A stretch of DNA of 64,000 nt from Pseudogymnoascus destructans (Eukaryota; Ascomycota; Leotiomycetes; Thelebolales; Thelebolaceae), in NCBI RefSeq assembly GCF_001641265.1, contig NW_020167521.1, positions 1,550,001 to 1,614,000 of the forward strand. Reading direction: 5' to 3'. Of the stretch, positions 55,801 to 64,000 are shown piece by piece. The first letter of the stretch is position 1. Every line of letters begins with the position of its first letter. Made by a program: the position numbers and the translations under genes. The notes under the pieces are model-generated. The model did no database searches. It was not told the DNA's origin and was given only the letters and a program-made list of their open reading frames with translations.

Positions 55801-56126
55801 ACCGAATATCTGGCAACTAGAGGCAGCGCCGACAACGGTAACGGTTTTCTCTTGATGGACGAGGTGGTTGAAACAAGGGACGAAGCTCGCGGCCTCACTG
55901 TGTCGGCAGATTGACGATCGGGGCCTGGCTGCACGGGCTGGAACTGCGAGGGGAGGGAGGAGGAGACGTCAGATGGGGATGAGGCAGAAGGAGCATCAGA
56001 ATGGGGAAGCGGGCGGGCCATGGCGTGTGGTGGTGGTGAGGGAGGAGGAGGTGTCGGCAATCGCGATGGCGGCGAGGGTGTCTGCGTCGATGCTAGGACG
56101 CAGAACCCTGTCATCTCGGGCGCCAT
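52818..56126 (-). CDS. Large coiled-coil protein (fungal, uncharacterised)
   Basis: An open frame of 1102 aa. The first 370 residues are Ser/Pro-rich and disordered, with several phospho-like motifs. From about residue 400 to the end are long coiled coils (for example RRSGLEKKIRRLEEKV, LRDEINTLRRRADEAIEQKWQCEKGL) broken by short Ser/Pro linkers, one of them basic (SPLIRVKNAIRSPRLFAPKSP). It resembles fungal proteins often labelled intracellular transport or Uso1-like, but no catalytic domain is visible. An in-frame 102-nt segment, 55650-55549, has a GTACGT start, an ACTGAC branch-like site and an ACAG end. It is probably an intron without a stop; removing it gives RISTLDIPQEPF and 1068 aa. 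A TG microsatellite at 55422-55445 encodes a His-Thr run. The true start could be MAPEMTG or a later Met. Confidence 0.75.
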   Translation of the reverse strand: MAPEMTGFCVLASTQTPSPPSRLPTPPPPSPPPHAMARPLPHSDAPSASSPSDVSSSLPSQFQPVQPGPDRQSADTVRPRASSLVSTTSSIKRKPLPLSALPLVARYSVESSASTFDSPSARFLRRLSIDSPTLYDPSVHRFPHFVEEAGPHQGQRISTYVVSYPSAHQAYHPTYQPFTLFPLWVKDTDRVNSLDIPQEPFRPLSPVIEASVHQTLPTATPNQPTPAAHTHTHKHSIGGTPPTSSVRHARLRRDSALSTTSSYYTYEDSSPAHRSRSGTMSLFAANPQPPNLGLPDNDARGASFDATSIKSPSDKQLSKSPGASKLGSFFGWGGNTSPASSTTTFSEDKNFSPIPSPTSPAKHFSKSIASRAIPIGTDVPKANSANESFFDEEFAPSSVDSESHVGEMEEELKTISAELATSIRREMELEDLVERLQSEVDNPRGPNKRTSDYFSDSGTSSVKYGGDTDSRTEEIERMQRKTDREKAQIRLDCQEKVQEERTRRSGLEKKIRRLEEKVSHVDLASINSLDSGGRLKDVEATCEDLRRRLNDERKVKENFEDLLTALRGELHTSHNERDNLRDEVIPQLRARVEGLEAQAAEHEKLAYDHTKAQQQMQLTRGDSVRKLQTDIQSHMDSIGEDGPQPNSGLKRSTSVRNSTVTTTPLMRSRPTSMSLAKGVESRDMLLERVKDVEAQRDALHRALKSLLERQEHQTKENDKRLRQLEIERDNALKSAPKRAGYGKDVSSLRDEINTLRRRADEAIEQKWQCEKGLSGLKMDLDRAEQEIGSLRNLLVDKGVAVPENIPGSRSSANSSSLEQAYSELKKTYAASLDRVKALESQVPRDGTTDEALRSLQTSLTTAIADRDSAVSSLHTTELSHLSTETDLASQLQHAAEHIEGLAGQVRAQLSANSTLRARLAETIKRGEVEQNANVARIMGMQGKLRTLEEALMAAQQASEERTARHEDEVRELKETRHSPLIRVKNAIRSPRLFAPKSPMSPLFAGGVRSPRVDVTSGGKAMNVGEESRVGMLKSRVEELERALGEADREMEEVVGRMNVAQIEVMELQNEREEAVAATRMLEKRVEEERLRGFEGRFRSFQT

Positions 56127-56555
56127 GATCCGTTTCGATTAGGAACAAGGTCAATCAGACATGTAGACAGATGAAGATGTACAAGATAGAGACCAACGCC
56201 GACAGACTGGGCGTAGATTGGGTGTGATTAGGTGATTAGGTGTGATATGGATATTGAATGGGGACATCAATGTGTCTGGAGGAGGAGAGTGGCTGGTGGG
56301 ATTGGGGAGAGGAGGGGGAGAGGAGAGAGGGAGGGGTCAGGGTCTCGGCAAGGCAAGGGCGTTAGTTCGTTAGTTCAGCGGAGTAGTCGAATAAGGCTGG
56401 TGAAGCGATGAAGCTAGGAGGGATTGCAATTTCAATTTCCTTGTTGACAAAGATGAACAAAGACGACAGCGGCCAGCCGTCTCTTCCACGACAGAATCCT
56501 ACCTTGCATTCGCCGAGTGGCGGGTATTGGCGCATCTCCTTCTGTGACGCATTCT
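56127..56555. promoter_or_regulatory. Upstream region of the coiled-coil gene
   Basis: G/A-rich on the plus strand (GGAGGAGAGAGGGAGG around 56280-56340), so CT-rich in the sense of the gene, a common feature of fungal promoters and 5' UTRs. No gene is seen. Confidence 0.4.
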
Positions 56556-56885
56556 TTGTCTGTCTTGTCTGTCTTGTCTGTCTTGTCTGTCTTGTCTGTC
56601 TTGTCTGTCTTGTCTGTCTTGTCTGTCTTGTCTGTCTTGTCTGTCTTGTCTGACTTGTCTGCTTGTCTGTCTTGTCTGACTTGTCTGCTTGTCTGCTTGT
56701 CTGCTTGTCTGCTTGTCTGCTTGTCTGCTTGTCTGCTTGTCTGCTTGTCTGCTTGTCTGCTTGTCTGTCTTGTCTCATATCTCTCTTGTCTCTCATATCT
56801 CTCTTGTCTCTCATATCTCTCGTCTCTCTTGTCTCTCTTGTCTCTCATATCTCTCTTGTCTCTCTTGTCTCTCATGTCTCGACTC
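56556..56885. repeat. Minisatellite of CTTGTCTG / CTGTCTTGT units
   Basis: About 330 bp of tandem units. A 9-bp unit TGTCTGTCT is repeated about ten times, then the 8-bp unit CTTGTCTG about twelve times, then TCTCTTGTCTCTCATA-like units. All six frames stay open over most of it, which creates false 80-230-codon frames. Confidence 0.95.
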
Positions 56886-57116
56886 TTTTTTTGTCAAGCG
56901 CGCTAATTAGATGGCGGCAGGCGGTGGATTGGGGGAAGGGGTGTGGTCAGGAACAGCTAGTGACGAATGCGGGAAAGCGTCAGGGACAGATGGGAACGTG
57001 GAGGCGCCAATCGCTGGTGGGCGTGGGACGAAGGGGAAACCTCATTACAGCACGCGCTGCCCCCATTCGTCACGCTCACTCCATGTCCATCTCTCCATAT
57101 CCAGCACCATCTAAAC

Positions 57117-57301
57117 CCCCTTGGCCTCATCCCCTTGGCCTCATCCCCTTGCCCTCCTCCCCTTGGCCTCATCCCCTTGGCCTCATCCCCTTGCCCTCAT
57201 GCCCTTGCCCTCATCCCCTTGCCCTCATCCCCTTGGCCCTCATCCCCTTGCCCTCATCCCCTTGGCCCTCATCCCCTTGCCCTCATCCCCTTGGCCCTCA
57301 T
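57117..57301. repeat. 14/15-bp minisatellite CCCCTTGSCCTCAT
   Basis: About thirteen tandem units of CCCCTTGGCCTCAT, CCCCTTGCCCTCAT or the 15-bp CCCCTTGGCCCTCAT. The later part alternates 14- and 15-bp units, which suggests duplication of a higher-order 29-bp pair. Confidence 0.95.
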
Positions 57302-57335
57302 GGAACACCAAAGCCGAGAAATACACACCGCAACC

Positions 57336-57496
57336 CCCCTAATTAACTCTCGCAGGGACTCCGCCCCCCTAACTAACTCTCGCAGGGACTCCGCCCATCC
57401 TAACTAACTCTCGCAAGGGACTCTGCCCATCCTAACTAACTCTCGCAAGGGACTCCGCCCATCCTAACTAACTCTCGCAAGGGACTCCGCCCATCC
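57336..57496. repeat. 32/34-bp minisatellite with TAACTAACTCTCGCAAGGGA
   Basis: Five tandem units, each TAACTAACTCTCGCA(A)GGGACTCCGCCCATCC or a close variant. It follows the 14-bp array by 35 bp. Confidence 0.95.
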
Positions 57497-58730
57497 ACTC
57501 ACTCATCCCTTACTAACCGTCCAGCACCGACCACCACCAGACCCCGACTCTCCCCGTCTCCCCATCCCATCATCCACCCCCCCCCCACTCTACTAATTAT
57601 CTGCCACTAAACCCACTCCGTCATGCCCCAAAAAATTCCCACATCTCCGAAATTAACCTTCACTTCAAAATTTAGACTCCACGCACCATGGGTTAAGATC
57701 AACCCAGCCACACCTCTGGCGCCCCCATATCGCTCCACCGGACGCTCGCTGGCATGGTCACTGGGGAGTGGTACGAGGTGAGCGGATTGTGTGAATAGCC
57801 GCATCGTTAATTGGGACTGGCCGCTGGGGAAGTCGGTCGTGGCTTCAGCTGCGGGGGAGGAGATGGGATTGGAATAACACACGGGGAAGGGGAAAGCTCC
57901 ATCTCCAAGCTCCAGGCGGTCGATCGATCGTACGTTCGGCAAAAAGATCGCAATAACCTCTTCAGAACGGCAAGACTCCAAGCTCCGGGCTTGAGCTGCG
58001 ACATATTACGTTGTGGCACAAAGGCGGAAACGATGGGTTGTTCGAGACAAGCTGATATTAGTGCTATCTACCCCCTACCCCACTGTCCAGCTCCTTCAAC
58101 AGAACCAGGAACAGGAGAAAGGCGGTATATGAAAGATAAAGCCTTCACATCGTCAACTCGCTGTGCGTCCGCGCAGAAGGCAAGAGAAGCACATCACATA
58201 CACCCATCCCCAGAGCCCAGCCAGACATTTCCCTCCCTTTCCATCCGTCCACCATTGCTACCCTGCCCGCTATGCATAAACAGAGAAAATGTTGAAATTC
58301 TCCGTTGAACGCCGATTGCTCAAAGCATGGAAATGCCTGTCCTGCTCCCCGTCTCGAATGTCTAAATGGTCTATGTTGAAAGACTTTTCCAAAATCAATC
58401 ACAATATACATATCATGATTCTCGGAAAGCTTTTTGTAGCAACGTTGATAAAAAATGGCCGTTAAACAGGCCAAACTCAATAAAATGCAAATTCGCTTAA
58501 CATAACCCCGCAGTCGTTGAGACCGCCCCGCCGCCCTGTGCATATAGACCCGTTTCGCCGCGTGTGAAAAATGTAAGGGAAAAGTTCAAGATGTCATCAG
58601 TCATCATCATGGGATCGAAGATGGCCGTTGTCGTCAAAAAGGAGGTAAGGAGGAGAGAGACGTTGAGTCCCTTTCGGATCTATTATTACTATTTGTGTCA
58701 TGTGATGTGTGGTGTGTGAGGCGAAGCCGC
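57497..58730. other. Intergenic, 1.2 kb
   Basis: Contains the 3' flank of SAM synthetase and sequence of unknown role. Overlapping open frames on both strands (57607-58543) show no family resemblance and no splice pattern I trust. Confidence 0.4.
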
Positions 58731-60022
58731 TTAGAACTTGAGGGTCTTCGGCTTCTCCCAGGTGAAGCTCTGGTTGGTGAAGTGGCCGTTCTTGGCGGTC
58801 TGGAAGTAGATTGGCTTGGCGAGGTCGAGCTCCTTGACGATCACTCCCGGGCGGAGGTCGAAGTTGGCGCGGATGATCTTCTCGAGCTCGTCAGAGGTCT
58901 TGTCCGAGGTTCCGTACGAGTCGACGAAGATGGAGAGGGGCTCGGCGACACCGATGGCGTACGACAGCTGGACGAGGCAGCGGCGGGCAAGCTTGGCGTT
59001 GACGAGGGACTTGGCGATCCAGCGGGCGACGTAGGCGGCGGAGCGGTCGACCTTGGAGAAATCCTTTCCGGAGAAAGCACCACCTCCGTGAGCTCCCCAT
59101 CCACCGTATGTGTCGACGATGATCTTGCGGCCAGTCAGACCGGCATCACCCTGTGGGCCACCGATGATGAAGAGTCCAGAGGGTTGGATCTAGTTTGGTC
59201 AGACAGGTGTCTTTTTAGAGGCGTCAAGGTCAACTTACGTGGTAGATGGTCTGGTCGTCAAGGTACTTGGCGGGGATGACCTTCTTGATGACCTTCTCGA
59301 GGATCTCCTTGCGGAGCTCCTCAGTGGTGATGGTCTCGGCGTGCTGGGCAGAGACGACGACGGTGTGAACTCTGAGAGGGACAACGGCACCGTTGTCGTG
59401 CTTGTACTCAATGGTGACCTGGGTCTTGGTGTCGGGTCTCAACCATGGGATGGAGCCATCACGGCGGGAAGCGCTCATCTCAGCGTTAAGCTTGTGTGCC
59501 AATTGAAGGGTCAATGGGAAGAGCTCAGGGGTCTCATCAGTGGCATAACCGAACATGATACCCTGGTCACCAGCACCGAGCTGCTCAAGAGCCTGCTCGT
59601 AGTGAAGACCCTGGGCGATATCGGGGGACTGCTCCTCGATGGCAACGAGGACGTTGCAGGTCTTGTAGTCGAAGCCCTTTGCGGAGTCATCGTAACCGAT
59701 GTCCTTGATGGCACCACGGATGACCTTCTGGTAGTCAAGCTTGGTCTTGGTGGTGATCTCACCGAAGACCATGACCATACCGGTCTTGGTTGCGGTCTCG
59801 CAAGCGACCTTGGAGAGAGGGTCATCGGTCAAGCAGGCATCGAGGATGGCATCGGAGACCTGATCAGCGATCTTGTCTGGGTGACCCTCGCCGACGGACT
59901 CGGACTGTGGCAATGTGTCAGAACTTCATATTTCTCGCCAGAGCGGGGTTTTCAAGACTTACGGTGAACAGGAAGTTGCCCTGGTTGTGGTGGCCACCGG
60001 GGGTAGATCCGTTGGCAGTCAT
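58731..60022 (-). CDS. SAM2: S-adenosylmethionine synthetase
   Basis: Three exons: 60022-59963, 59904-59239 and 59189-58731, giving 394 aa, the usual length. Introns start GTAAGT and end CACAG and CTAG. The enzyme makes S-adenosylmethionine from ATP and methionine in the cytosol. Signatures are TSESVGEGHPDKIADQVSDA across the first junction, GEITTK, GAGDQGIMFGYA (methionine-binding), GGPQGDAGLTGRKIIVDTYGG and the P-loop-like GGGAFSGKDFSKVDRSAAY. It ends NGHFTNQSFTWEKPKTLKF. Codon bias is strong and leaves long antisense open frames (59239-59967) that are not genes. The gene symbol follows yeast; fungi usually have one copy. The sequence upstream of the start is CT-rich in sense, fitting high expression. 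Confidence 0.97.
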
Positions 60023-60975
60023 CTTGAATAGATTATGGGGGAGTAGAGAGAGGTTGAGGTATAAAGAAGATGAAGAGAAGATGAGGACAAGAAAGTGTCT
60101 AGAGGGGTATAGAGAGAGAGGGAGAGGGATAGTAGACAAGAAGAAGTTGAAGAGGGGAGAGGGGAATATTGAGAGATCGAGTCTAATTTATTTTAGCGAG
60201 ACGAGAAGGCACCATTTCTGGGAAAATGTACCGATGTACCGACCAGCACAATAAACCGCGCAAGGTACAACAGGGCCACCGCCGAAAAAAGTAGGAAAAC
60301 GACGGGCTTAGAGATGAAAAATTGTGCTGGCGATTGGGATGAAGATGGAGAATTCTCGAGGGCTTCTGAATTGATAGACACGCCTCATAACTACTATGGT
60401 AACTACTATGGTAACTACTATGGTAACTACTATGGTAACTACTATGATAGCTACTATGATAACTACTCGATATTATACCGAAAATAGGGCCAGGAGTACT
60501 TCGTCGGGCGGTGAGAATGGGCTGTTTATGTTTTGTTCCTTGTCCCTTCCGTAGCGGCCACATTTCAATCAACCAGCGCCTGAAATGCCCGAGTCGCACC
60601 AAGTGCGTGATGCACGTGCCCCCAATCACACACCCAACTCGCAACTCGCAACTCAACGCCAGTCATCCCCGCACTTACCATGGATTTCAACGAAAACCCC
60701 CTTAAACAGCTCATTCTACAGCACAATAACAATACACGTGTGCTACTTGAAAGACCTAAACCCTCACTTCTTTGAAACAAAACAGGTCGAGGTCCAGCCC
60801 TCCATCCCACGGAGCCTTCTCATTCGCCAGCCTTTCGGGCGAGGCTGACCAAGCAACGCTGCAAATGAATTTTCTATGATCGCATTCCTCAGCCTCACCA
60901 ACCTTCCCCCCCCCCCCAAGCCATGCTGCGTCGACTTTAAGAAACTCATCCCCCACCAACACCAGTCTCTTCACA
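60023..60975. promoter_or_regulatory. Divergent promoter region SAM synthetase / GPN3
   Basis: A 953-bp spacer. The SAM synthetase side (60023-60180) is CT-rich in sense. The middle holds a 12-bp tandem repeat. Just before GPN3 is a run of about twelve C residues near 60907-60919. Open frames 60183-61103 show no family features. Confidence 0.5.
60388..60467. repeat. 12-bp tandem repeat TAACTACTATGG
   Basis: About six and a half copies in tandem, the last ones changed to TAGCTACTATGA and TAACTACT. It creates a Ser-Ser-Tyr-His repeat in a false minus-strand frame. Confidence 0.95.
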
Positions 60976-61926
60976 ATGTCCAAATTCGGCGTGCTGGTCA
61001 TGGGCCCGGCGGGCGCCGGCAAGGTCAGTCCCCATATCCCCCACTGTCCCTTGATCCCTTCTAATCCGTGCCCATAGACCACCTTCTGCAGCTCCCTCAT
61101 CACGCACCTGCACCATAACCGCCGCTCCTCCTTCTACATCAACCTCGACCCCGCCGCCGAGACCTTCGACCACGAGCCCGACCTCGACATCAAAGACCTG
61201 ATCTCCCTCTCCGACGTGATGGAGGAAATGGGACTCGGTCCCAACGGGGGTCTAATCTACTGCTTCGAGTTCCTCCTCGAGAACCTCGATTTCATCACCG
61301 AAGCTATCGACCCGCTCTCCGAGGAGTACTTAATCGTCATCGATATGCCAGGGCAGATCGAGCTGTACACGCATGTTCCTGTGCTGCCGGCGCTGGTGAA
61401 GCACCTCACGATGCAGGGGGGTTTGAGTGTTAATCTCGCGGCGGCGTATTTGTTGGAGGCGACGTTTGTGGTTGATCGGGCGAAGTTTTTTGCGGGGACG
61501 CTGTCGGCGATGTCGGCGATGATTATGTTGGAGGTGCCGCATGTGAATATCCTGTCCAAGATGGACCTTGTGAAGGGGCAAGTGGGGAAGAGGGAACTCA
61601 AGCGGTTTTTGGATCCCGATGCATCGCTGCTCGATGATGATCCTTCGGACCTCGGGGAAGGGGAGGGGCCAGGGGTCGGTGATCCTCTGGAAAACGGGAG
61701 TATGATGCGCGGCGAGAGTTTTCGGCGGCTGAATCGCGCGGTGGCGGGGTTGATTGAGAGTTTCAGCATGGTATCGTATTTGCGGCTTGATGTGCAGGAT
61801 GAGGATAGTGTGGGGGCGATTCTGAGCTATCTCGATGATGCGATTCAGTATCATGAGGCACAGGAGCCGAGGGAGACGGGCGATTTGGCGGAGATCGAGT
61901 ATGAGGATGGGGATGGGGGGGAGTAG
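60976..61926 (+). CDS. GPN3: GPN-loop GTPase 3
   Basis: Two exons: 60976-61023 and 61078-61926, giving 298 aa. The 54-nt intron (GTCAGT, CTAAT, ATAG) splits the P-loop GPAGAGK/TTFC. Further motifs are INLDPAAE, the DIKDLISL switch region, GPNGG (the Gly-Pro-Asn loop that names the family), VIDMPGQIELYTH, and SKMDLV as the base-specificity motif. The C-terminus is acidic (AEIEYEDGD). GPN3 works with GPN1/Npa3 in assembly and nuclear import of RNA polymerase II. It is distinguished from GPN1 by its short length and from GPN2 by the FEFLLENLDFI and LLEATFVVD segments. The start gives the family MSKFGVLVMGPAGAGK. Confidence 0.93.
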
Positions 61927-62605
61927 GGTGTTGGGAGGAAGGGGTGGTTAAGTGGGTTATGCATTTGTTGGAGTTTGGGGGGGGGATAAACTGGGATAGG
62001 TTCGCATAGCGGGGGCGTTATACTGGTGCCTATCTGGGATTTGTTTGGGATCTTTTGTATAACAAGTATATTCAGCTTGAAAATGAATACTTGTAAAAGT
62101 TCTAGGATAAGGCTGGGAAAATTCATGACGACAACACAGATTTCAATCTCACTTCGCGAAGTCACAACACACAAATCAAATCATACCAGTAAAACAAATA
62201 CAATTACCCATCCATTTATACCCAGCCCACAGCCAGAGCGACATCCAGAGATATAACCCTATTCTAAAAAAAAGCCACTAGCACACCTATCACTACTATC
62301 CCTCTATCACTACTATCTTATCTGTATGTGACCCCTAGCCAACATCATCCACGCACGCAATGCAATGCAATGCTCCCGATGGGCGAGAATAACCGCACCG
62401 AAAGAACAAAATAAATGACGACACGGATGGTATGACACCCCAGCACGACACCGCGTGCTGTCTTGCCTTTCCCCTGACGCCAAAAACGCACATATGGGAT
62501 GGGTGGTGGTATGGTATAACCTCCCCCTAAACAATCCCCAGCACCCCGAATCCAACCACAGCACCAAAGAGATCAACCATGGGATTACAAAGCCACCCAC
62601 GCTGC
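61927..62605. other. Convergent intergenic region GPN3/sirtuin
   Basis: Both 3' ends face inward. AT-rich with no gene recognised; short CACTACTATC repeats near 62290-62310. Confidence 0.4.
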
Positions 62606-64000
62606 TCAAGTCTCAATCAAATGCCCCATCCCCCTCGGCACCCCCCCCGGCGACACCGTCCCCCTCCCCCCCTCCCTCCTCAACTGCGCACTCGGCGAAT
62701 CCGGCTCCGCTGGCTCCGCCTTGCCTCCACCCCCAACCCCGTACTCGCGCTTCACCGGCGTTGTCTCGGCATTATTCCTCACCTCCACTAACGACAGCGG
62801 TAGCATAGGTGATGACGGGGCCGCCTTGCTAAGGTTCGGGAACATGGGCGCGATGGGCTCGTGCTTGATGGCCTTTCCCGAGGTAGCCTTGGAGGACTTG
62901 GTGGCTGTGAATGCCTTAGTGATCTTGGCGTTCTTCGCTGCGGCGGCGGGTTTCTTGGCCACGGGTTTCTTTTTATTCGCTGCTGCGGCGGCGGGTTTGG
63001 TGATGGGCTTAGTAGCGGTTCCAGAGGAGAAGAGCTTACGTTGCTTCATCTTCTTCAAGTCCTTCGACGGAGCGGGGCTGCGGGTTCGCGGGCTGGCAGT
63101 AGGTGTCACCATACCCTGCGTCTTCTCAACAGCCTTATGTATAGCCGCACTACCCAGCTCAACCTTCATCGGGGACTTCGGAGTCTCTCGCGGAGGAAGA
63201 ACAGTATACGGCCCAACATCCTTGTCATCCCATTTTGGAATCGCAGCATGGCGCGCAACCTCATCGCAGTCCCCGCGAATCACCAGGTCCCAGCAGTCCT
63301 TGAACTCCAGACCGACTGGCTCGGGCCCGTGGTTGATCCAGGCTGTGAAGCCGTCTTTGCGGCCGCGCGCGACTTGGCACATCTCACGTGCGATGCGTTT
63401 TACGCCTGGGACTTTCAGGCTCGTGCCGACGACGATGACGGCGTCGGGGCGGCTCTTGAGATCGGCTGTTGTGACGGCGCCGATGGCTTCTTCGTCGGGG
63501 TTGTATTCGTTGTAGAGTACGATTCTGGGCCTGAGGCGGCCGATGCCGTGGCTCCTCTTTCCGGCTAGGGTGGTTCTGATCTCATCTAATTCCTCACATG
63601 CTTTACAAGACGGTGGCTCCGAACCCTCGAAAAGGGAGCCGTCGAAGTCAGATAGCGCTCTGCACTTGGTGCAGACCATCTTCTCCAATCCGCCGTGAAG
63701 CTGGATAGTTTTTGGCCACGGACCCCTTGAATTGAGCGGGATATTTGTCCGGAGCGGCTGTAGGGATGTATCGATCCCATCCACGTTTTGCGTGTAGAGG
63801 CGCATTAGACGGCCCTCTTCGGCAATGGTCGCGATCATATGGTGGAACATTGTTGGGTTTGCTTGCCGAGTTATGTGCGACATTTCGCGAACCATGTCAT
63901 GAAAGGAGGCTGTTGATGAGTCGCTCTTGTATACGGCCGCATCAAAGAGGTCTTTTCCAGAAGACTTTAAATCATACTTGCTGCGAAGGGTGGTGAAGAG
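62606..64000 (-). CDS. Hst3/Hst4-like NAD-dependent histone deacetylase, N-terminus outside window
   Basis: An open minus frame from the right edge to a stop at 62606, about 464 residues visible. The visible part starts in the middle of the sirtuin domain (LFTTLRSKYDLKSSGKDLFDAAVY). It then has YTQNVDGID, the catalytic His in QLHGGLEKMVC, the zinc cysteines CTKC and CKAC, and the NAD-binding GTSLKVPGVK and INHGP. After the domain comes a long basic Lys/Ala/Pro-rich tail that looks disordered. This order and the tail fit fungal Hst3/Hst4-type enzymes, which remove acetyl from histone H3 Lys56 in the nucleus. Separation from other class I sirtuins is by resemblance only. The missing N-terminus would hold the first NAD motif (GAGIS). 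Confidence 0.87.
   Translation of the reverse strand, partial: LFTTLRSKYDLKSSGKDLFDAAVYKSDSSTASFHDMVREMSHITRQANPTMFHHMIATIAEEGRLMRLYTQNVDGIDTSLQPLRTNIPLNSRGPWPKTIQLHGGLEKMVCTKCRALSDFDGSLFEGSEPPSCKACEELDEIRTTLAGKRSHGIGRLRPRIVLYNEYNPDEEAIGAVTTADLKSRPDAVIVVGTSLKVPGVKRIAREMCQVARGRKDGFTAWINHGPEPVGLEFKDCWDLVIRGDCDEVARHAAIPKWDDKDVGPYTVLPPRETPKSPMKVELGSAAIHKAVEKTQGMVTPTASPRTRSPAPSKDLKKMKQRKLFSSGTATKPITKPAAAAANKKKPVAKKPAAAAKNAKITKAFTATKSSKATSGKAIKHEPIAPMFPNLSKAAPSSPMLPLSLVEVRNNAETTPVKREYGVGGGGKAEPAEPDSPSAQLRREGGRGTVSPGGVPRGMGHLIET

Noticed and set aside
56362..57407. Several 80-227-codon frames such as the Leu/Ser/Cys and Arg/Asp/Lys/Gln repeats
   Set aside because: They are translations of the minisatellites, open in all frames by composition.
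56556..57496. CRISPR-like appearance of regular repeats
   Set aside because: Units are contiguous with no unique spacers, and the genome is fungal.
59239..59967. 242-codon open frame antisense to SAM synthetase
   Set aside because: Same effect of codon bias; the composition is Val/Gly/Leu/Asp-rich and it resembles no protein.
60183..60656. 157-codon minus frame with Ser-Ser-Tyr-His repeats
   Set aside because: It is created by the 12-bp tandem repeat in the SAM synthetase/GPN3 spacer.

Overview
The window is genomic DNA from a filamentous ascomycete (Pezizomycotina). The evidence is short spliceosomal introns of about 45-100 nt with CTAAC/CTGAC-like branch sites, several Zn2Cys6 regulators, fungal-only families (IML2, TRS65, PRP40, a Hst3/Hst4-type sirtuin) and chromodomain Ty3 plus pogo/Fot-type transposons. 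The class (Leotiomycetes, Eurotiomycetes or other) cannot be fixed by reading alone.

Left part, 1-28010, is ordinary gene-dense sequence. In order: a membrane RING-CH E3 ligase cut by the left edge (-), IML2 (-), the proteasome-lid/DSS1 protein SEM1 (+), phosphoglycerate kinase (-), an Mpv17/PMP22 membrane protein (-), two divergently transcribed Zn2Cys6 transcription factors, TRAPPII subunit TRS65 (-), splicing factor PRP40 (+), ribosome-recycling ATPase RLI1/ABCE1 (-) and chromatin remodeller CHD1 (+). Exon models were rebuilt by hand, and most differ from any single open frame. Three genes contain very short exons: 12 nt in RLI1, 20 nt in the first transcription factor (next to a GC-AG intron) and 27 nt in CHD1.

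Middle part, 28630-51700, is an accessory, transposon-rich block. It starts with a broken Upc2-like Zn2Cys6 gene carrying RIP-like changes, then pogo transposase relics and a short inverted repeat. Next is an 802-aa protein that joins an N-terminal coiled coil, a segment with an ExK motif suggestive of a PD-(D/E)xK nuclease, and a divergent protein kinase domain. An intact pogo-type transposon follows. After it come a GC-rich Ty3 chromodomain retrotransposon (A), a truncated AT-rich Ty3 element (B) with about 0.9-kb LTRs in both orientations, a Copia-like solo LTR nested inside these, and a second pogo-type element with perfect 46-bp ends but a damaged transposase.

Right part, 51700-64000, returns to core genes: a 1.1-kaa coiled-coil protein (-), a cluster of three minisatellites, S-adenosylmethionine synthetase (-), the GPN-loop GTPase GPN3 (+) and an Hst3/Hst4-like sirtuin cut by the right edge (-). 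The core genes are unrelated housekeeping functions and do not form a pathway. The best candidates for something less described are the nuclease-like/kinase fusion embedded in the transposon block and the microexon that supplies the first Fe-S cysteine of RLI1.
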